A DNA stretch of 64,000 nucleotides from Christiangramia forsetii KT0803 (GCF_000060345.1 NC_008571.1:2666001-2730000); one strand, 5' to 3'. Counted from the stretch's first letter, positions 52,352-61,902 are shown. Numbers and translations are program-made. The notes: generated by a model from the sequence alone, not told the origin.

Positions 52352-53664
52352 TAAACAATCAATAGTTTATATATTATTACTCCACAGGTTAGGGTTCCAA
52401 CACTCGCCAAAACTATAGTTCCAACCTTTATGAGCATAGACTGTTTCATCTGGACAGGTTTATCTTTTAGGATATCAAGCAACTCTCGAATTGTTTTATC
52501 CTGCTGAGATACCTTAGAATTCAGAGTGGAGAGTTCAGATGAAACTCCTTTCAATTGATCCACATCCTTTTTAATGGCCCCAATATTATTTCCTTCATCT
52601 TCGAACACCTCTTTCGTCATTTCCCTTAAATCAGAGAAAAGTTTTTCAAACCCAGAACTTATTTCAACATCCTTATCATTAAAATTCTGTAATCGTTTGG
52701 AAAAAGAAGTATCTAAATTATCGATCATTTTACTTGTATTCTTATCAAACTCCGCCAGCCTATCCTGCATGGCTTGTTCTCTCGAATCAAAGGTTTTAAA
52801 CTGGGTTTTGAAATAGGTGGAGGTTTCAGATATGGTACCTGCATTATTATCAAACCGATTAATTAGTTCCGAAATCTCCCCTACTTTCTGAAGTTGCTGA
52901 TTAACTGCTAAGTTAAGTTCCCGCGTATTCCCGATAAAACCATTCATATTATCGAGATAAGCCGAAAGATCCTTTAGCTTATTAAATGAAGCCTGCATCT
53001 GCTGCATCACATCAATATTATACTTGGCAATATTTGCTACGTCTATTCTCTTTAGCTCCTGAACTACTTCAAGTTGACTATCAAAAGTTTGCTTAACTTC
53101 ATTAACAGTGCTGCTGAAGCTTCTCATATTGGTGGAGAAGTCCTGGTTAAACTTTAAAAGATTAGTTTGAAGCGAATAAATACTCGAAGAAGTATTTTTT
53201 GAAAGAATAGGTAATAACCTGGTTTGAATAAAGGTAAAGAAATCATGTTTCTGATGTTCTACCTGTTTTCTTGCTTTAAAGAAATAATAATTACTAATGA
53301 TGGTCAGCAACAATCCTACGACACTAGCAACCATTGCAATTTTCACTCCACCTAGTAAAGCATCAATTCCACCTATTGCATTTGAAGTATCATCAGATGA
53401 AAGAGACGGCATAAAAATTAGCCCTCCTACAATTCCCAGCATTGTTCCCATTAAGCCAAGATATAGAGGCGTAGGTATATTGTTACTTATCTCATCATCT
53501 ACTTTATCAATATTTCTATCTACTATATCTTTAACCAGGTTAAAATCACTTACAGCACCTTTATTTCTTAATAGGTAGCCATTAACCGAAGCCAAAATAT
53601 CATTTAAAGTTTCATTTTGAAACCTCTTATAATCGATTAAAGAAATGCTTATTTTATTATTCAT
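52351..53664 (-). CDS. MotA/TolQ/ExbB-like channel with long cytoplasmic coiled-coil
   Basis: A 437-residue protein. A cytosolic start of about 64 residues leads to TM1 (about 66-86, PLYLGLMGTMLGIVGGLIFM) and TM2 (about 106-129, GVKIAMVASVVGLLLTIISN), the conserved MotA/ExbB pair. Residues about 130-405 are predicted coiled coil (repeated heptads in SFNKLKDLSAYLDNMNGFIG, LNLAVNQQLQKVGEISELIN). A terminal helix at about 408-433 returns to the membrane. The long tail is like ZorA of Zorya systems but here is bounded by a third helix. It overlaps the MotB-like gene by 1 nt. Confidence 0.88.
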   Translation of the reverse strand: MNNKISISLIDYKRFQNETLNDILASVNGYLLRNKGAVSDFNLVKDIVDRNIDKVDDEISNNIPTPLYLGLMGTMLGIVGGLIFMPSLSSDDTSNAIGGIDALLGGVKIAMVASVVGLLLTIISNYYFFKARKQVEHQKHDFFTFIQTRLLPILSKNTSSSIYSLQTNLLKFNQDFSTNMRSFSSTVNEVKQTFDSQLEVVQELKRIDVANIAKYNIDVMQQMQASFNKLKDLSAYLDNMNGFIGNTRELNLAVNQQLQKVGEISELINRFDNNAGTISETSTYFKTQFKTFDSREQAMQDRLAEFDKNTSKMIDNLDTSFSKRLQNFNDKDVEISSGFEKLFSDLREMTKEVFEDEGNNIGAIKKDVDQLKGVSSELSTLNSKVSQQDKTIRELLDILKDKPVQMKQSMLIKVGTIVLASVGTLTCGVIIYKLLIV

Positions 53665-53681
53665 AAGTCTTGCTACTTGTT

Positions 53682-54131
53682 CTAACGGTTAGTTTTGTAT
53701 TCTTCAAAATCCTCTTCCTCGAATTCTTCTATTTCAGAGTCCTCGTCCTGGGGAAAAACTAATTCAGGTTCAGTACTATTACCCTTTAATTTCAATTCCA
53801 AAAGTTCAGGATCTTCTGTTTCCTGATCATCAATCCTAGAATCAATTTGGTCGTCATCATCAAAAAATGTATCAGGATCCTCATCTATTTCTTCCATGCT
53901 AGACGAAAAATTCGTTGATAGCTCTTGGAACTTCTCAGGATTCTGTAAAATCTCTTTTACATCAATTTCCTTAATCCACTCTTCAGGCACTGAAACCTCG
54001 ACGATTTCAAAATCCTTTACATCTTCAATAGTCTGCTTATATTTTTTTATTTTGGACATATTCTTCCAAAAAATCAATACCTGTATCCCAATAATTACAG
54101 CTATTATTAGGATTATTATGTAATCATGCAT
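53682..54131 (-). CDS. Single-helix, strongly acidic membrane protein
   Basis: A 149-residue protein with an N-terminal helix (about 4-22, YIIILIIAVIIGIQVLIFWK), a short basic stretch (KIKKYK), and a long Glu/Asp-rich cytoplasmic or periplasmic tail (for example DDDDQIDSRIDDQETEDPE and EDSEIEEFEEEDFEEYKTNR). No known domain. It lies 17 nt upstream of the MotA-like gene and 2 nt after the preceding one, so it should be made with the motor. Confidence 0.75.
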   Translation of the reverse strand: MHDYIIILIIAVIIGIQVLIFWKNMSKIKKYKQTIEDVKDFEIVEVSVPEEWIKEIDVKEILQNPEKFQELSTNFSSSMEEIDEDPDTFFDDDDQIDSRIDDQETEDPELLELKLKGNSTEPELVFPQDEDSEIEEFEEEDFEEYKTNR

Positions 54132-54133
54132 TT

Positions 54134-55075
54134 CTACTGAAATTTAATGGTTGCTTTATCTTCTTCATTTACTTTCCATTTACCGTCCACTTTGTGGGCC
54201 ACACCTCTTTTGGTGGTAATGATTTCACCACTGTAATTTTGATTACTGTTTTCCGGCTTACAGACTGGATACAAATAAGTATCGGGTGAATTCACAGCCA
54301 TTTTTAAAATATAATCCGAATCTGCAACTTCAAATTCCGCTTTTTCAGCTGCTGCATCATCTAATATCAGTTTAAAAACGCTTCTATGTTCATTTTTTTG
54401 GTCAGTAACCGAAGAAAAAATCTTATCATCACTTGCTTTCTCAGCAAAAAGAATAACTGGCTTCGAAACTTCTGATTCAACTACCCTAGTAGTAGAATGA
54501 ATTGATAGTGGGACTTCCACAGGTTTTTCGTCGTCAAAAGTCGGTTTCTTTTCAATAGCCTTTTGTACTGGAGGATTTTCCTTACTCTCTCTTCTAATCG
54601 GCTGACGTTTGGAAATAGATGGAGATTTATTTCTTGTTGCTTCTTTCAAAGCTATTTCAAGCCTATGTAACTCATTTTTATAATGTTTTTTCCTTTTTTT
54701 GTAATGCTCCTTACTAGTTATAGTTTTTTTTAGCAGCAAAGCCAGGATTATATTCATTAATATTGAGCTAATAGCTCCAACCATCCACCAATTCCAACCT
54801 GAATGCTCTGGAACTTCCAAGGTATCTGCATTAGATTGCTCATTTTGAAACTGTGAATTTACGACCTCATCTTGAGATTTATTTTCCGCTTCCATGATGG
54901 AGTCCTTAGACGCTGAGTTATCTTCTGGACTTTCAATATATTCATCAACTTCAGACTTAATTTCAATATCCTGATTTGTTGACTGAAAATTTGTTGCGTT
55001 TTCTTGGGCTCTCCTATCGCAAGAGCTACTGATAATTATTAATAGAATAAGAAATGTAGTTGTTAAATACTTCAT
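54134..55075 (-). CDS. Lipoprotein-type membrane protein with coiled coil and C-terminal beta domain
   Basis: A 313-residue protein. Lipobox SSSC near residue 19, an acidic extracytoplasmic section, then a helix at about 93-116 (WNWWMVGAISSILMNIILAL), a basic coiled coil (about 118-150, KRKKHYKNELHRLEIALKEA), a charged linker and a C-terminal domain (about 230-313) containing FEVADSDYILKMAVNSPDTY and GVAHKVDGKWKVNEEDKATI. The last segment may be a small beta domain. It is 1 nt downstream of the Hsp70-like gene. Unknown family. Confidence 0.72.
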   Translation of the reverse strand: MKYLTTTFLILLIIISSSCDRRAQENATNFQSTNQDIEIKSEVDEYIESPEDNSASKDSIMEAENKSQDEVVNSQFQNEQSNADTLEVPEHSGWNWWMVGAISSILMNIILALLLKKTITSKEHYKKRKKHYKNELHRLEIALKEATRNKSPSISKRQPIRRESKENPPVQKAIEKKPTFDDEKPVEVPLSIHSTTRVVESEVSKPVILFAEKASDDKIFSSVTDQKNEHRSVFKLILDDAAAEKAEFEVADSDYILKMAVNSPDTYLYPVCKPENSNQNYSGEIITTKRGVAHKVDGKWKVNEEDKATIKFQ

Positions 55076-55076
55076 A

Positions 55077-58000
55077 TTATCTTACTTTCTTTTTCTCCAG
55101 TTCATAAGCCAATTCACCCAAAGTTCCGACGAGGGGATAGAAGAATAAAGTTTCGCTTATTTCTTCATCACTTTCATTGCTAATTTCATCTAGCTTATTC
55201 TTGATACCGGTCTTTAAAGCATTCACTTTTTTCTTATTCAAAAATTCTTCAGTAAAGTCCAGGGATGCTTTGTCTACTCCAAAGTTATCTCTGAAGGAAT
55301 AGGATTTATTCAACTTAAAGAAAAAGTCTAAAAAGCCATCAAAACTTTTTATCGCATCACTTTCAAATTCTTTAACTCTTTCGTAGCTAACTTTACTACC
55401 ATTTTGAGACTGCAACTCGGAATTAGTAATAAGAGTTGCCTTTATTTCATCTAAATTTAAGTGATGATTATCACCGATAGAAAGGCCACCCTTACTGGAG
55501 ATCTGTTTAGGGTTAGAAGGTAATTTAATATCAATCTCAGGTAGAGAATCTAAATTAAATACATTTTTAAACGTTTCAGCCGCCAGTCTTTTTAAACTAT
55601 CATGACTGGAACTTGAGTCAATAATACCCAAAAGCTTAGAGGCTGTCCCTGAGAAACTAATTACTCCTGGAACGGAGATTTCTTTCTTTTTAAGAAGTTG
55701 AGTAATATGATATATCTGGCTTACATAAAAAAGAAGAAATATCACTTTAAAATCTGAATCGGTTTTCAGAAAATGAAGAAAGTCTACATCAACATTCCGA
55801 TCATTTAAAGCCTTATTATCCTTGAGACTAAAGAAAGCGTTGATCACATCATGCGATGAATCACTGGCTTTTATCTTATTAACAGCTTCGATTAGTACGC
55901 GTTGATCGTTCTCTTCAAGTTTCTTTATAACCTTTGAATAGTACTTATTAACGAACCCGTTAATATTGATATTTCTATTAAAGTTATCTCCAAAGATCGC
56001 GTCGCCAGCAAATTTATATGAGCTGAATAAGATAGGAGCTTCCTCTCTGTAAACAGCTACATCTGAAGTTCCTCCACCAATATCAATAGAGACTAAAGGT
56101 TTTTCCATAGCAGGTATTCCCTCAAACTTATAATAGTAGTAGTAAGGAGTTAAACTTTCACATACCTTTTTAATCTTGACATTATCCCCTAAATAAGCCT
56201 GGATAATCTTTCCCCAGTCGCTTTCCATCAGATTTAACTGATACTTGAGCATACTTGCCGGATAGGACCAGGTGATTTCCAGATTATCGGTAGATCCGCC
56301 ATTCAATAAAGCTTTATTTCGAATGATTTTGATGAGCTCTTCAAAAAACGCAAAAAGTATTTTCTGATTCTCACTTGTCTTGCTATTCCATTTCAAATTG
56401 GTTTTCACTTTTGAGGAAAGATCAAAAGACTCCTTCTCATATTTGAATGGAATGCTAATGTTTGCAAGTGAGAAAACCGGCTGGTTAAAATTCGTTTTTT
56501 TATGAAAGTTAATAGCCGTTCTCTGTGGGAATTGATAATTACCTTCAGCATGGATCTCTTCAGGCATTAAGTCATCCCTTAATGCTTTTAGGTAACCTTC
56601 CTTTAGATCTTTAAAAGCTATAAGACTTCCAATATGATATTTTTCAGATTTATCGATCTCTAGAGGTTGAGGCTTACCTCCATCTATAGAGTATTCAATA
56701 TGAGTATTGGTTGTCCCGAAATCAATTGAAAAAGCAAACTCTGATGTACCTCCTATTCGATCAAAGAATTGAGGAACCAGAATTCCCTTTGCGAAATCAT
56801 GTTTCAGTTGAATATAATCAAAGTTAGCCTTGACTACATCTCCGAACATATTATATGTTTCTTCCTCCTTAAATCTTCTTTGAACTTTATGTATCTGATT
56901 GGCGGGAATTAATTTGTTTTCCTGATCAAAATATGACAGCTCAAATTGGTTATTATCAAAGATGAAATCGGCATCATACAAGGCAACGTTATATTCCGGA
57001 TTTATAGATTGAGGAAATTTATAGAATGGTGTAATTCCAACATTAATTCTGTTCTCTATAATTGCTCCCTTATTTGCGGGCTCATTGTACTCCGGTTTTT
57101 GAGCTTCATTCACAGGGTTATTATAGGTTCTTCTATATGTAATATGATGACCTTTCTGAACCGGAACTCTCAATATTGTTTCAACATAACCACCTGAAAG
57201 TGAATTTAATTCAAATCTCTTCTCTCCATTAATAGTTTGGGATAGGCTTGAAATGTCAAAATATTTAAAATAAGCAGGCTTAATTGGTAATAGAAAACCT
57301 TTCCCTTCATCATCGGTTGATTTGAATCCGCCGTCAATAAAATAATTTTTATCTACAGGAAATTCTGTTCTTATGATAACAGGTTCCAGGAAATCACTAA
57401 TGGTCAAATAAGGATACTTATTACCATCAACAGGCAAGGTCCTATCCTCTAATGATCTTTCATCGAAATGGGGAGCTTTTTCCTTAGATTCCCATGAAGC
57501 ACTTACGTATTTTAGGGGTGTATTAAATACCTCATTAGGCAGTACTAATGGAGGATATTCACCAATTTGGCTTCTTTCTGATTTTATTACAAAATCACTA
57601 TCCTTGATGGCATCCTCTTTACCTTTTGCTTTTTTCAGGTTCACACCTAAAACTTCTACTATTTCTCCTCCCCCATCAATATTTAAATTCGGTAGATTAT
57701 TATAGTGATTGCCTAATTGACCAACCTGATCTTTTAATTCCCTGCTAAGATGTTTATAAGTAAGTTCAAAGTAATCATCCAGTTCTTTCATCTTAGATGA
57801 AAATCCGGAAATATTATTACGTAGAGTAAAAAGATATTTTATGTATTCAGGGTCTCTTTCATGTAGTGGCTGGTATTCATCATCCAGGAGCTTGTCACTT
57901 CCCTCCTGAAATCCATCTAAATTAAATCTATTAGCTGAAGTAAAGAATAGTGTTGAGGGGGACGTACCTCCAATTATATTTATTGGCTCTGGACCTCTGG

Positions 58001-58451
58001 TATAATTGACCAGATATAGCTTTGCCAGAGAATCAAAATTATAGGTATTTGCATCCTGTTCCAGATATAACCTTAAACTTTCACCCAGGAGTTTATGTTG
58101 TGGATTCGGGGAATCAATTAATCTATCAAGATCTGCTTTCCTATCCCAGCTAATAATTTCTATTTGATCCTTATACTTATCTGCATTAAAAAAGATCTGG
58201 CCTATATCGAGGGCATCAGATACCATTTTATGAAAAGTAGTATTCCCTTCTGGCCCTAAATTTGCAACTTCCTTAAATGCAGTCTTAACCAAGTCAATTC
58301 TTGCATAAGGACTAGGAATAGAAGTTATTTCTCTACTGGAGTGAGCTCCATTTGGATCTTCAATTGCGTTTATGGCAACCGAATTCAAGGGATTAGAATC
58401 TTCCCATCCTTTTAAATTTTTTCCACTATGAAATCTAAAAACGTATGCCAT
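55077..58451 (-). CDS. Hsp70/actin-like ATPase with a ~560-residue N-terminal extension
   Basis: A 1124-residue cytoplasmic protein. Residues 1 to about 560 have no recognisable domain, with helical and beta parts (for example LFFTSANRFNLDGF). The actin/Hsp70 ATPase fold follows: phosphate-1 FAFSIDFGTTNTHIEYS (about 572-588), phosphate-2 PLVSIDIGGGTSDVAVY (about 785-801) and adenosine motif VISFSGTASKLLGII (about 922-936). No Hsp70 substrate-binding domain is evident; the C-terminus is helical. Together with HPD-bearing J protein and the tubulin-like gene directly upstream (2-nt gap) it suggests an ATP-driven assembly or chaperone step. Similar long proteins are sometimes called SrfB-like. 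Confidence 0.88.
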   Translation of the reverse strand: MAYVFRFHSGKNLKGWEDSNPLNSVAINAIEDPNGAHSSREITSIPSPYARIDLVKTAFKEVANLGPEGNTTFHKMVSDALDIGQIFFNADKYKDQIEIISWDRKADLDRLIDSPNPQHKLLGESLRLYLEQDANTYNFDSLAKLYLVNYTRGPEPINIIGGTSPSTLFFTSANRFNLDGFQEGSDKLLDDEYQPLHERDPEYIKYLFTLRNNISGFSSKMKELDDYFELTYKHLSRELKDQVGQLGNHYNNLPNLNIDGGGEIVEVLGVNLKKAKGKEDAIKDSDFVIKSERSQIGEYPPLVLPNEVFNTPLKYVSASWESKEKAPHFDERSLEDRTLPVDGNKYPYLTISDFLEPVIIRTEFPVDKNYFIDGGFKSTDDEGKGFLLPIKPAYFKYFDISSLSQTINGEKRFELNSLSGGYVETILRVPVQKGHHITYRRTYNNPVNEAQKPEYNEPANKGAIIENRINVGITPFYKFPQSINPEYNVALYDADFIFDNNQFELSYFDQENKLIPANQIHKVQRRFKEEETYNMFGDVVKANFDYIQLKHDFAKGILVPQFFDRIGGTSEFAFSIDFGTTNTHIEYSIDGGKPQPLEIDKSEKYHIGSLIAFKDLKEGYLKALRDDLMPEEIHAEGNYQFPQRTAINFHKKTNFNQPVFSLANISIPFKYEKESFDLSSKVKTNLKWNSKTSENQKILFAFFEELIKIIRNKALLNGGSTDNLEITWSYPASMLKYQLNLMESDWGKIIQAYLGDNVKIKKVCESLTPYYYYYKFEGIPAMEKPLVSIDIGGGTSDVAVYREEAPILFSSYKFAGDAIFGDNFNRNININGFVNKYYSKVIKKLEENDQRVLIEAVNKIKASDSSHDVINAFFSLKDNKALNDRNVDVDFLHFLKTDSDFKVIFLLFYVSQIYHITQLLKKKEISVPGVISFSGTASKLLGIIDSSSSHDSLKRLAAETFKNVFNLDSLPEIDIKLPSNPKQISSKGGLSIGDNHHLNLDEIKATLITNSELQSQNGSKVSYERVKEFESDAIKSFDGFLDFFFKLNKSYSFRDNFGVDKASLDFTEEFLNKKKVNALKTGIKNKLDEISNESDEEISETLFFYPLVGTLGELAYELEKKKVR

Positions 58452-58453
58452 AA

Positions 58454-59851
58454 TTATAATTTGTATTTGTCAGCCATTAACTTATCAGTCGTCTCGTAAA
58501 AGACTTCCAGGAACCTATTTTCAATACTATCAGAAGTATTCATTTTCTTTGCTTCTTTATTTAAAAAAGCAGTTATACGCTCATAATCTTTCGTTTTTTC
58601 CAAAAATCCTTTATGAGCCTTAAACCCTTTTATTCCATCAAAAATATCCTGACTTGTAGACATTGTGTAAGGTGCAAATCCCCTTTGATTATTACTCATT
58701 TGCTGAAGCCAATTCCAGTAATAATCATTGAATTTCGATAGTTTTCTATAAAAATCTTCGTTGAGGAAAGGTTCCTTAATTTTAAGTGTTTTAGCGAAAT
58801 CTGCACCCAGATTAGACCTAAGTTGATTTTTTAGATATAGGTGAAAAAAGTAATATTTGCTTAGCGGTTTTACCAAGTCCATCTTAGTCTCATCCCCTAA
58901 ATCATTAAATGTTATACTAGGGGTCTCATTTTCAACTCCAAATTCCTTAACCTTATTGGTAGAAACATCGGTATCATTGGCAAAATCTAAGATGGCAAGT
59001 GCAGATGCCAATTCAATAAAATGAGCATCATTCTGCTGAGACACACTCCCTTCATTATTTTCATAATCCTTAACCAGTTTATCTCCGAGATAATACATAG
59101 AGTTAACAGAATCATTCACTCCATATTCATAATACCTAAGAGCTGCCTTTGTTTTAGATATAAAAGTAGACTTCTCTATTTCGCTTTCATCATCTTTTTT
59201 AACTCCAAAATAAGGTAGAACCGATACTGCCCCTACAGGTGCAGTTTGCAATAGAGAATGGTTATTGAGATTTGGACTTGCAGATCTTATATTTTTAAGA
59301 AGTAGAGGAAAGCCTGCTGCTCCAGTTCCTCCAAAAATTGATGAGATAATGAATATTCTATCTCCTTGTGAAAAACTACTTGCAAAATTTTCGAAATCCT
59401 CAGAAGTATTGAATTGGTTCAAAACAACACTCCCCATATTGGGATTACCCTTAAATCCAACCTCAAGATCTGATTCCAGATTCTTTTTACTAAACAGTAA
59501 TGAAATAAGAGCCTTATTTTTTTTATCCAGGTCCTGGTAATCAATAAACTCTTTAAATTTTTTCTTTGAGTCCTGGATATTGATCCTACAATTCTTGCTT
59601 AAAGGTTCAATTGGGGTCTTAAAAAATTCATTAGAGGTTTCTCCATCAAAAGATAATTTTTCCCTTACGTTTTTATATCGCTGAAGAATATCCACTGTTT
59701 TATTAACATCTCCATTTGCAGCATCGGGATCAATTAGCATTGGAATTACTGATGAACTATTGCACCTAACACCGGCAGCTAATAAGAATGAAAGTGACTT
59801 TAATACCCTGGCACCGGTTCCTCCAATACCAAAAACATATAATTTAGACAT
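58454..59851 (-). CDS. Tubulin/FtsZ-like GTPase
   Basis: A 465-residue cytoplasmic protein. The N-terminus KLYVFGIGGTGARVLKSLSF is the Rossmann-like start found in tubulin-like ('Tubulin_2') proteins. The tubulin G-box appears as IISSIFGGTGAAGFPLLLKN (about 163-182, canonical GGGTGSG), followed by LLQTAPVGAVSVLPYF. The C-terminal half is helical. It ends 2 nt before the Hsp70-like gene, so the two NTPases are translated together. Whether it polymerises is unknown; the family's members are mostly uncharacterised. Confidence 0.87.
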   Translation of the reverse strand: MSKLYVFGIGGTGARVLKSLSFLLAAGVRCNSSSVIPMLIDPDAANGDVNKTVDILQRYKNVREKLSFDGETSNEFFKTPIEPLSKNCRINIQDSKKKFKEFIDYQDLDKKNKALISLLFSKKNLESDLEVGFKGNPNMGSVVLNQFNTSEDFENFASSFSQGDRIFIISSIFGGTGAAGFPLLLKNIRSASPNLNNHSLLQTAPVGAVSVLPYFGVKKDDESEIEKSTFISKTKAALRYYEYGVNDSVNSMYYLGDKLVKDYENNEGSVSQQNDAHFIELASALAILDFANDTDVSTNKVKEFGVENETPSITFNDLGDETKMDLVKPLSKYYFFHLYLKNQLRSNLGADFAKTLKIKEPFLNEDFYRKLSKFNDYYWNWLQQMSNNQRGFAPYTMSTSQDIFDGIKGFKAHKGFLEKTKDYERITAFLNKEAKKMNTSDSIENRFLEVFYETTDKLMADKYKL

Positions 59852-59863
59852 GGCTTTATTTAT

Positions 59864-60286
59864 TTAGAATGGGACGTAAGATGAATTCGTGCTCTTCCAT
59901 TTAATTAGAACAGACACCAAAAACATAAAAAGTACAGTCCACATTGAATTTATGATTGAGAACACCATCATATCTGAAGTAAAAGAGGCCGGAACTGCCG
60001 ACCCAACGGAAGCAAAAATTTCGGTCAAATCATTATTAGCCGAAACAAAAGCTATGATAAAGTTAATTATAGCTCCAACCAGCAAGTTTAAAGACCATAT
60101 ACTAAGCTTCGCTGTTCCAGGTCGATCTACAACATAATAATATGCGATAGTTAAAATTAGTGCTACAATAATGGAATAGAGAGCTACAGAAAAATATAAA
60201 TCATTATTATACATCTGTTCTGAAAAGTCACCTAAATAAGCTCCTCCCCATAGTTCATAGAAATTTGCGATAAAATCTTTTAGCAT
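59864..60286 (-). CDS. Four-helix membrane protein
   Basis: A 140-residue inner-membrane protein with hydrophobic segments at about 30-50 (VALYSIIVALILTIAYYYVV), 60-83, 100-110 and 113-132 (FSIINSMWTVLFMFLVSVLI). No known motif. It is 12 nt upstream of the tubulin-like gene and 11 nt after the vWA-like gene, so it is inside the operon and may tether the cytoskeletal NTPases to the membrane. Confidence 0.78.
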   Translation of the reverse strand: MLKDFIANFYELWGGAYLGDFSEQMYNNDLYFSVALYSIIVALILTIAYYYVVDRPGTAKLSIWSLNLLVGAIINFIIAFVSANNDLTEIFASVGSAVPASFTSDMMVFSIINSMWTVLFMFLVSVLIKWKSTNSSYVPF

Positions 60287-60297
60287 TTTTTCGTTGT

Positions 60298-61635
60298 TTA
60301 ATTTTGAGTTACTGGTATGGTGATATTAAAATATTTGTTGCTTCCACTTTGCTGTTCATAAGCCTCAGATATTCCTGAAACAAGATGACCAAAACTGAAA
60401 GTTTTTGTCTGTTCAAGTGAGTCGGACTTAATCTCGCGGTCATCATCACTATTAGCTTTTTCAACCCAATGCGGAATTCTTTTCTGTAATGAAAAATTGA
60501 GATTTTCCGATACAAGGCCATCAGCAGAAAACTTAATAGCATGTGTGTACTTTTCTCCTTTTATATCTACTAATGTTGAAGGATCCATTTTTACAACACC
60601 AGATTTCGAAAATTTTATATTCTTCCCTTTTACAACTCCTACTTCATTTATGCCGAATTCCGGATTAGAAAGTTTATAATTTTCCCCGTCCAAAATGTAA
60701 CTTTGACTCACAGGCAATTTTTCCAAATCCACTAAAGCTATGAATTCCAGATTTCCAGATTTAGGATAACTTATAACCTCCAGGTCTCCGCCTCGAGTTT
60801 TTATTCGTCCATTATTCCCAGAAGTAATTACCTTAATTGGAATTGAGTTGAAATTAGCGGCAGTAAATAAAGCTTCATCTTCAAAACCTGAATTATCTTT
60901 GAGCTGTGAAGCAATCTCTGAGTTAAAAAGACTCAATAAATTTTTAGGGCCAATAACTATATAGTAGAATGGTCTTTCTTCTATATTCGTAATTTTTTTA
61001 TTGTTATTATCGTAATAAAGACCATTAAAATTACTTCGAAATCGATATATTCTAGTATCGAGATCGTCATTTTTGCCGGCTTTCAAAAAAGCATTTTGTG
61101 TATATGTTTTTAACTTATTTAAGGCGGAAGGAACGTGACTTTCACCCTCAGGAGAATAAATAAAATCTGCCATAATAACTGAGATTGCATCACCTTCCTG
61201 ATTTTCAAGAATTCTATCAAGTATTTCTTCAAAATGACTACTCCCTTTATTTCCTTTTCCCGCTGTATTTGGAGGTGTAAGTTCTTCAGAAATTTTAGTG
61301 GTTCCTACTCCAAAATCTGTCTTAGTTAGTTTATCGTTAATTAGATAAAATTCTGTTTGGAAATCAATCATATCTTCATTTTCAACAGCTACCAATAATT
61401 CACGGAACACGTCTTTAAAGCCGGTATTTCCATTTATATAACCATCCATACTAAGAGTGTTCTCGAAGTAAATTTTGACAGTGGCATCAAGAGGAAGAGT
61501 TTTTTTAATTCCTTTTGAGGAAGAAGTCGGAATAGGTTTATCATTCGAATCACATCCTCTGCAGCCATCACTTTTACATGATGAAAAGAGAATAAGTAAC
61601 AAGAAAAAATATACAACAGAGGTTATCTGTTTCAT
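60298..61635 (-). CDS. Lipoprotein with vWA-like domain
   Basis: A 445-residue lipoprotein. I choose the ATG at 61635 (MKQITSVVYFFLLLILFSSC), which gives a proper lipobox; an ATG 14 codons upstream is in frame but adds non-signal sequence. The domain after the Cys has LDATVKIYFENTLSMDGYIN (about 35-55), resembling the vWA first strand and MIDAS loop with D-x-S-x-S degraded to E-N-T-L-S, and AISVIMADFIYSPEGESHV (about 150-168) as the later MIDAS acid. The C-terminal ~200 residues are beta-rich. It is the first gene of the operon and probably faces the periplasm or surface. Confidence 0.75.
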   Translation of the reverse strand: MKQITSVVYFFLLLILFSSCKSDGCRGCDSNDKPIPTSSSKGIKKTLPLDATVKIYFENTLSMDGYINGNTGFKDVFRELLVAVENEDMIDFQTEFYLINDKLTKTDFGVGTTKISEELTPPNTAGKGNKGSSHFEEILDRILENQEGDAISVIMADFIYSPEGESHVPSALNKLKTYTQNAFLKAGKNDDLDTRIYRFRSNFNGLYYDNNNKKITNIEERPFYYIVIGPKNLLSLFNSEIASQLKDNSGFEDEALFTAANFNSIPIKVITSGNNGRIKTRGGDLEVISYPKSGNLEFIALVDLEKLPVSQSYILDGENYKLSNPEFGINEVGVVKGKNIKFSKSGVVKMDPSTLVDIKGEKYTHAIKFSADGLVSENLNFSLQKRIPHWVEKANSDDDREIKSDSLEQTKTFSFGHLVSGISEAYEQQSGSNKYFNITIPVTQN

Positions 61636-61902
61636 AAAGTAGGATAGGTTAGTTAGTATTTGGTGTAGGGATAGCATAAATAATCTTTTTTTACGATTAT
61701 TCCAAAATTTATGTTAATACTTAATACTAATGCTAATTAGTTTATAGAAATTTTAATTAATTAATGACTTCAAAATCCACGTTATCTAATTTATAACGTG
61801 ATACTTAACACATTCCACCGAATCTTGTTACAATGCTTTATTCAAAATGTTAATTTTTCTAATACAATTCGATTTACTCAATCTCGAAGGGATTGATATT
61901 AG

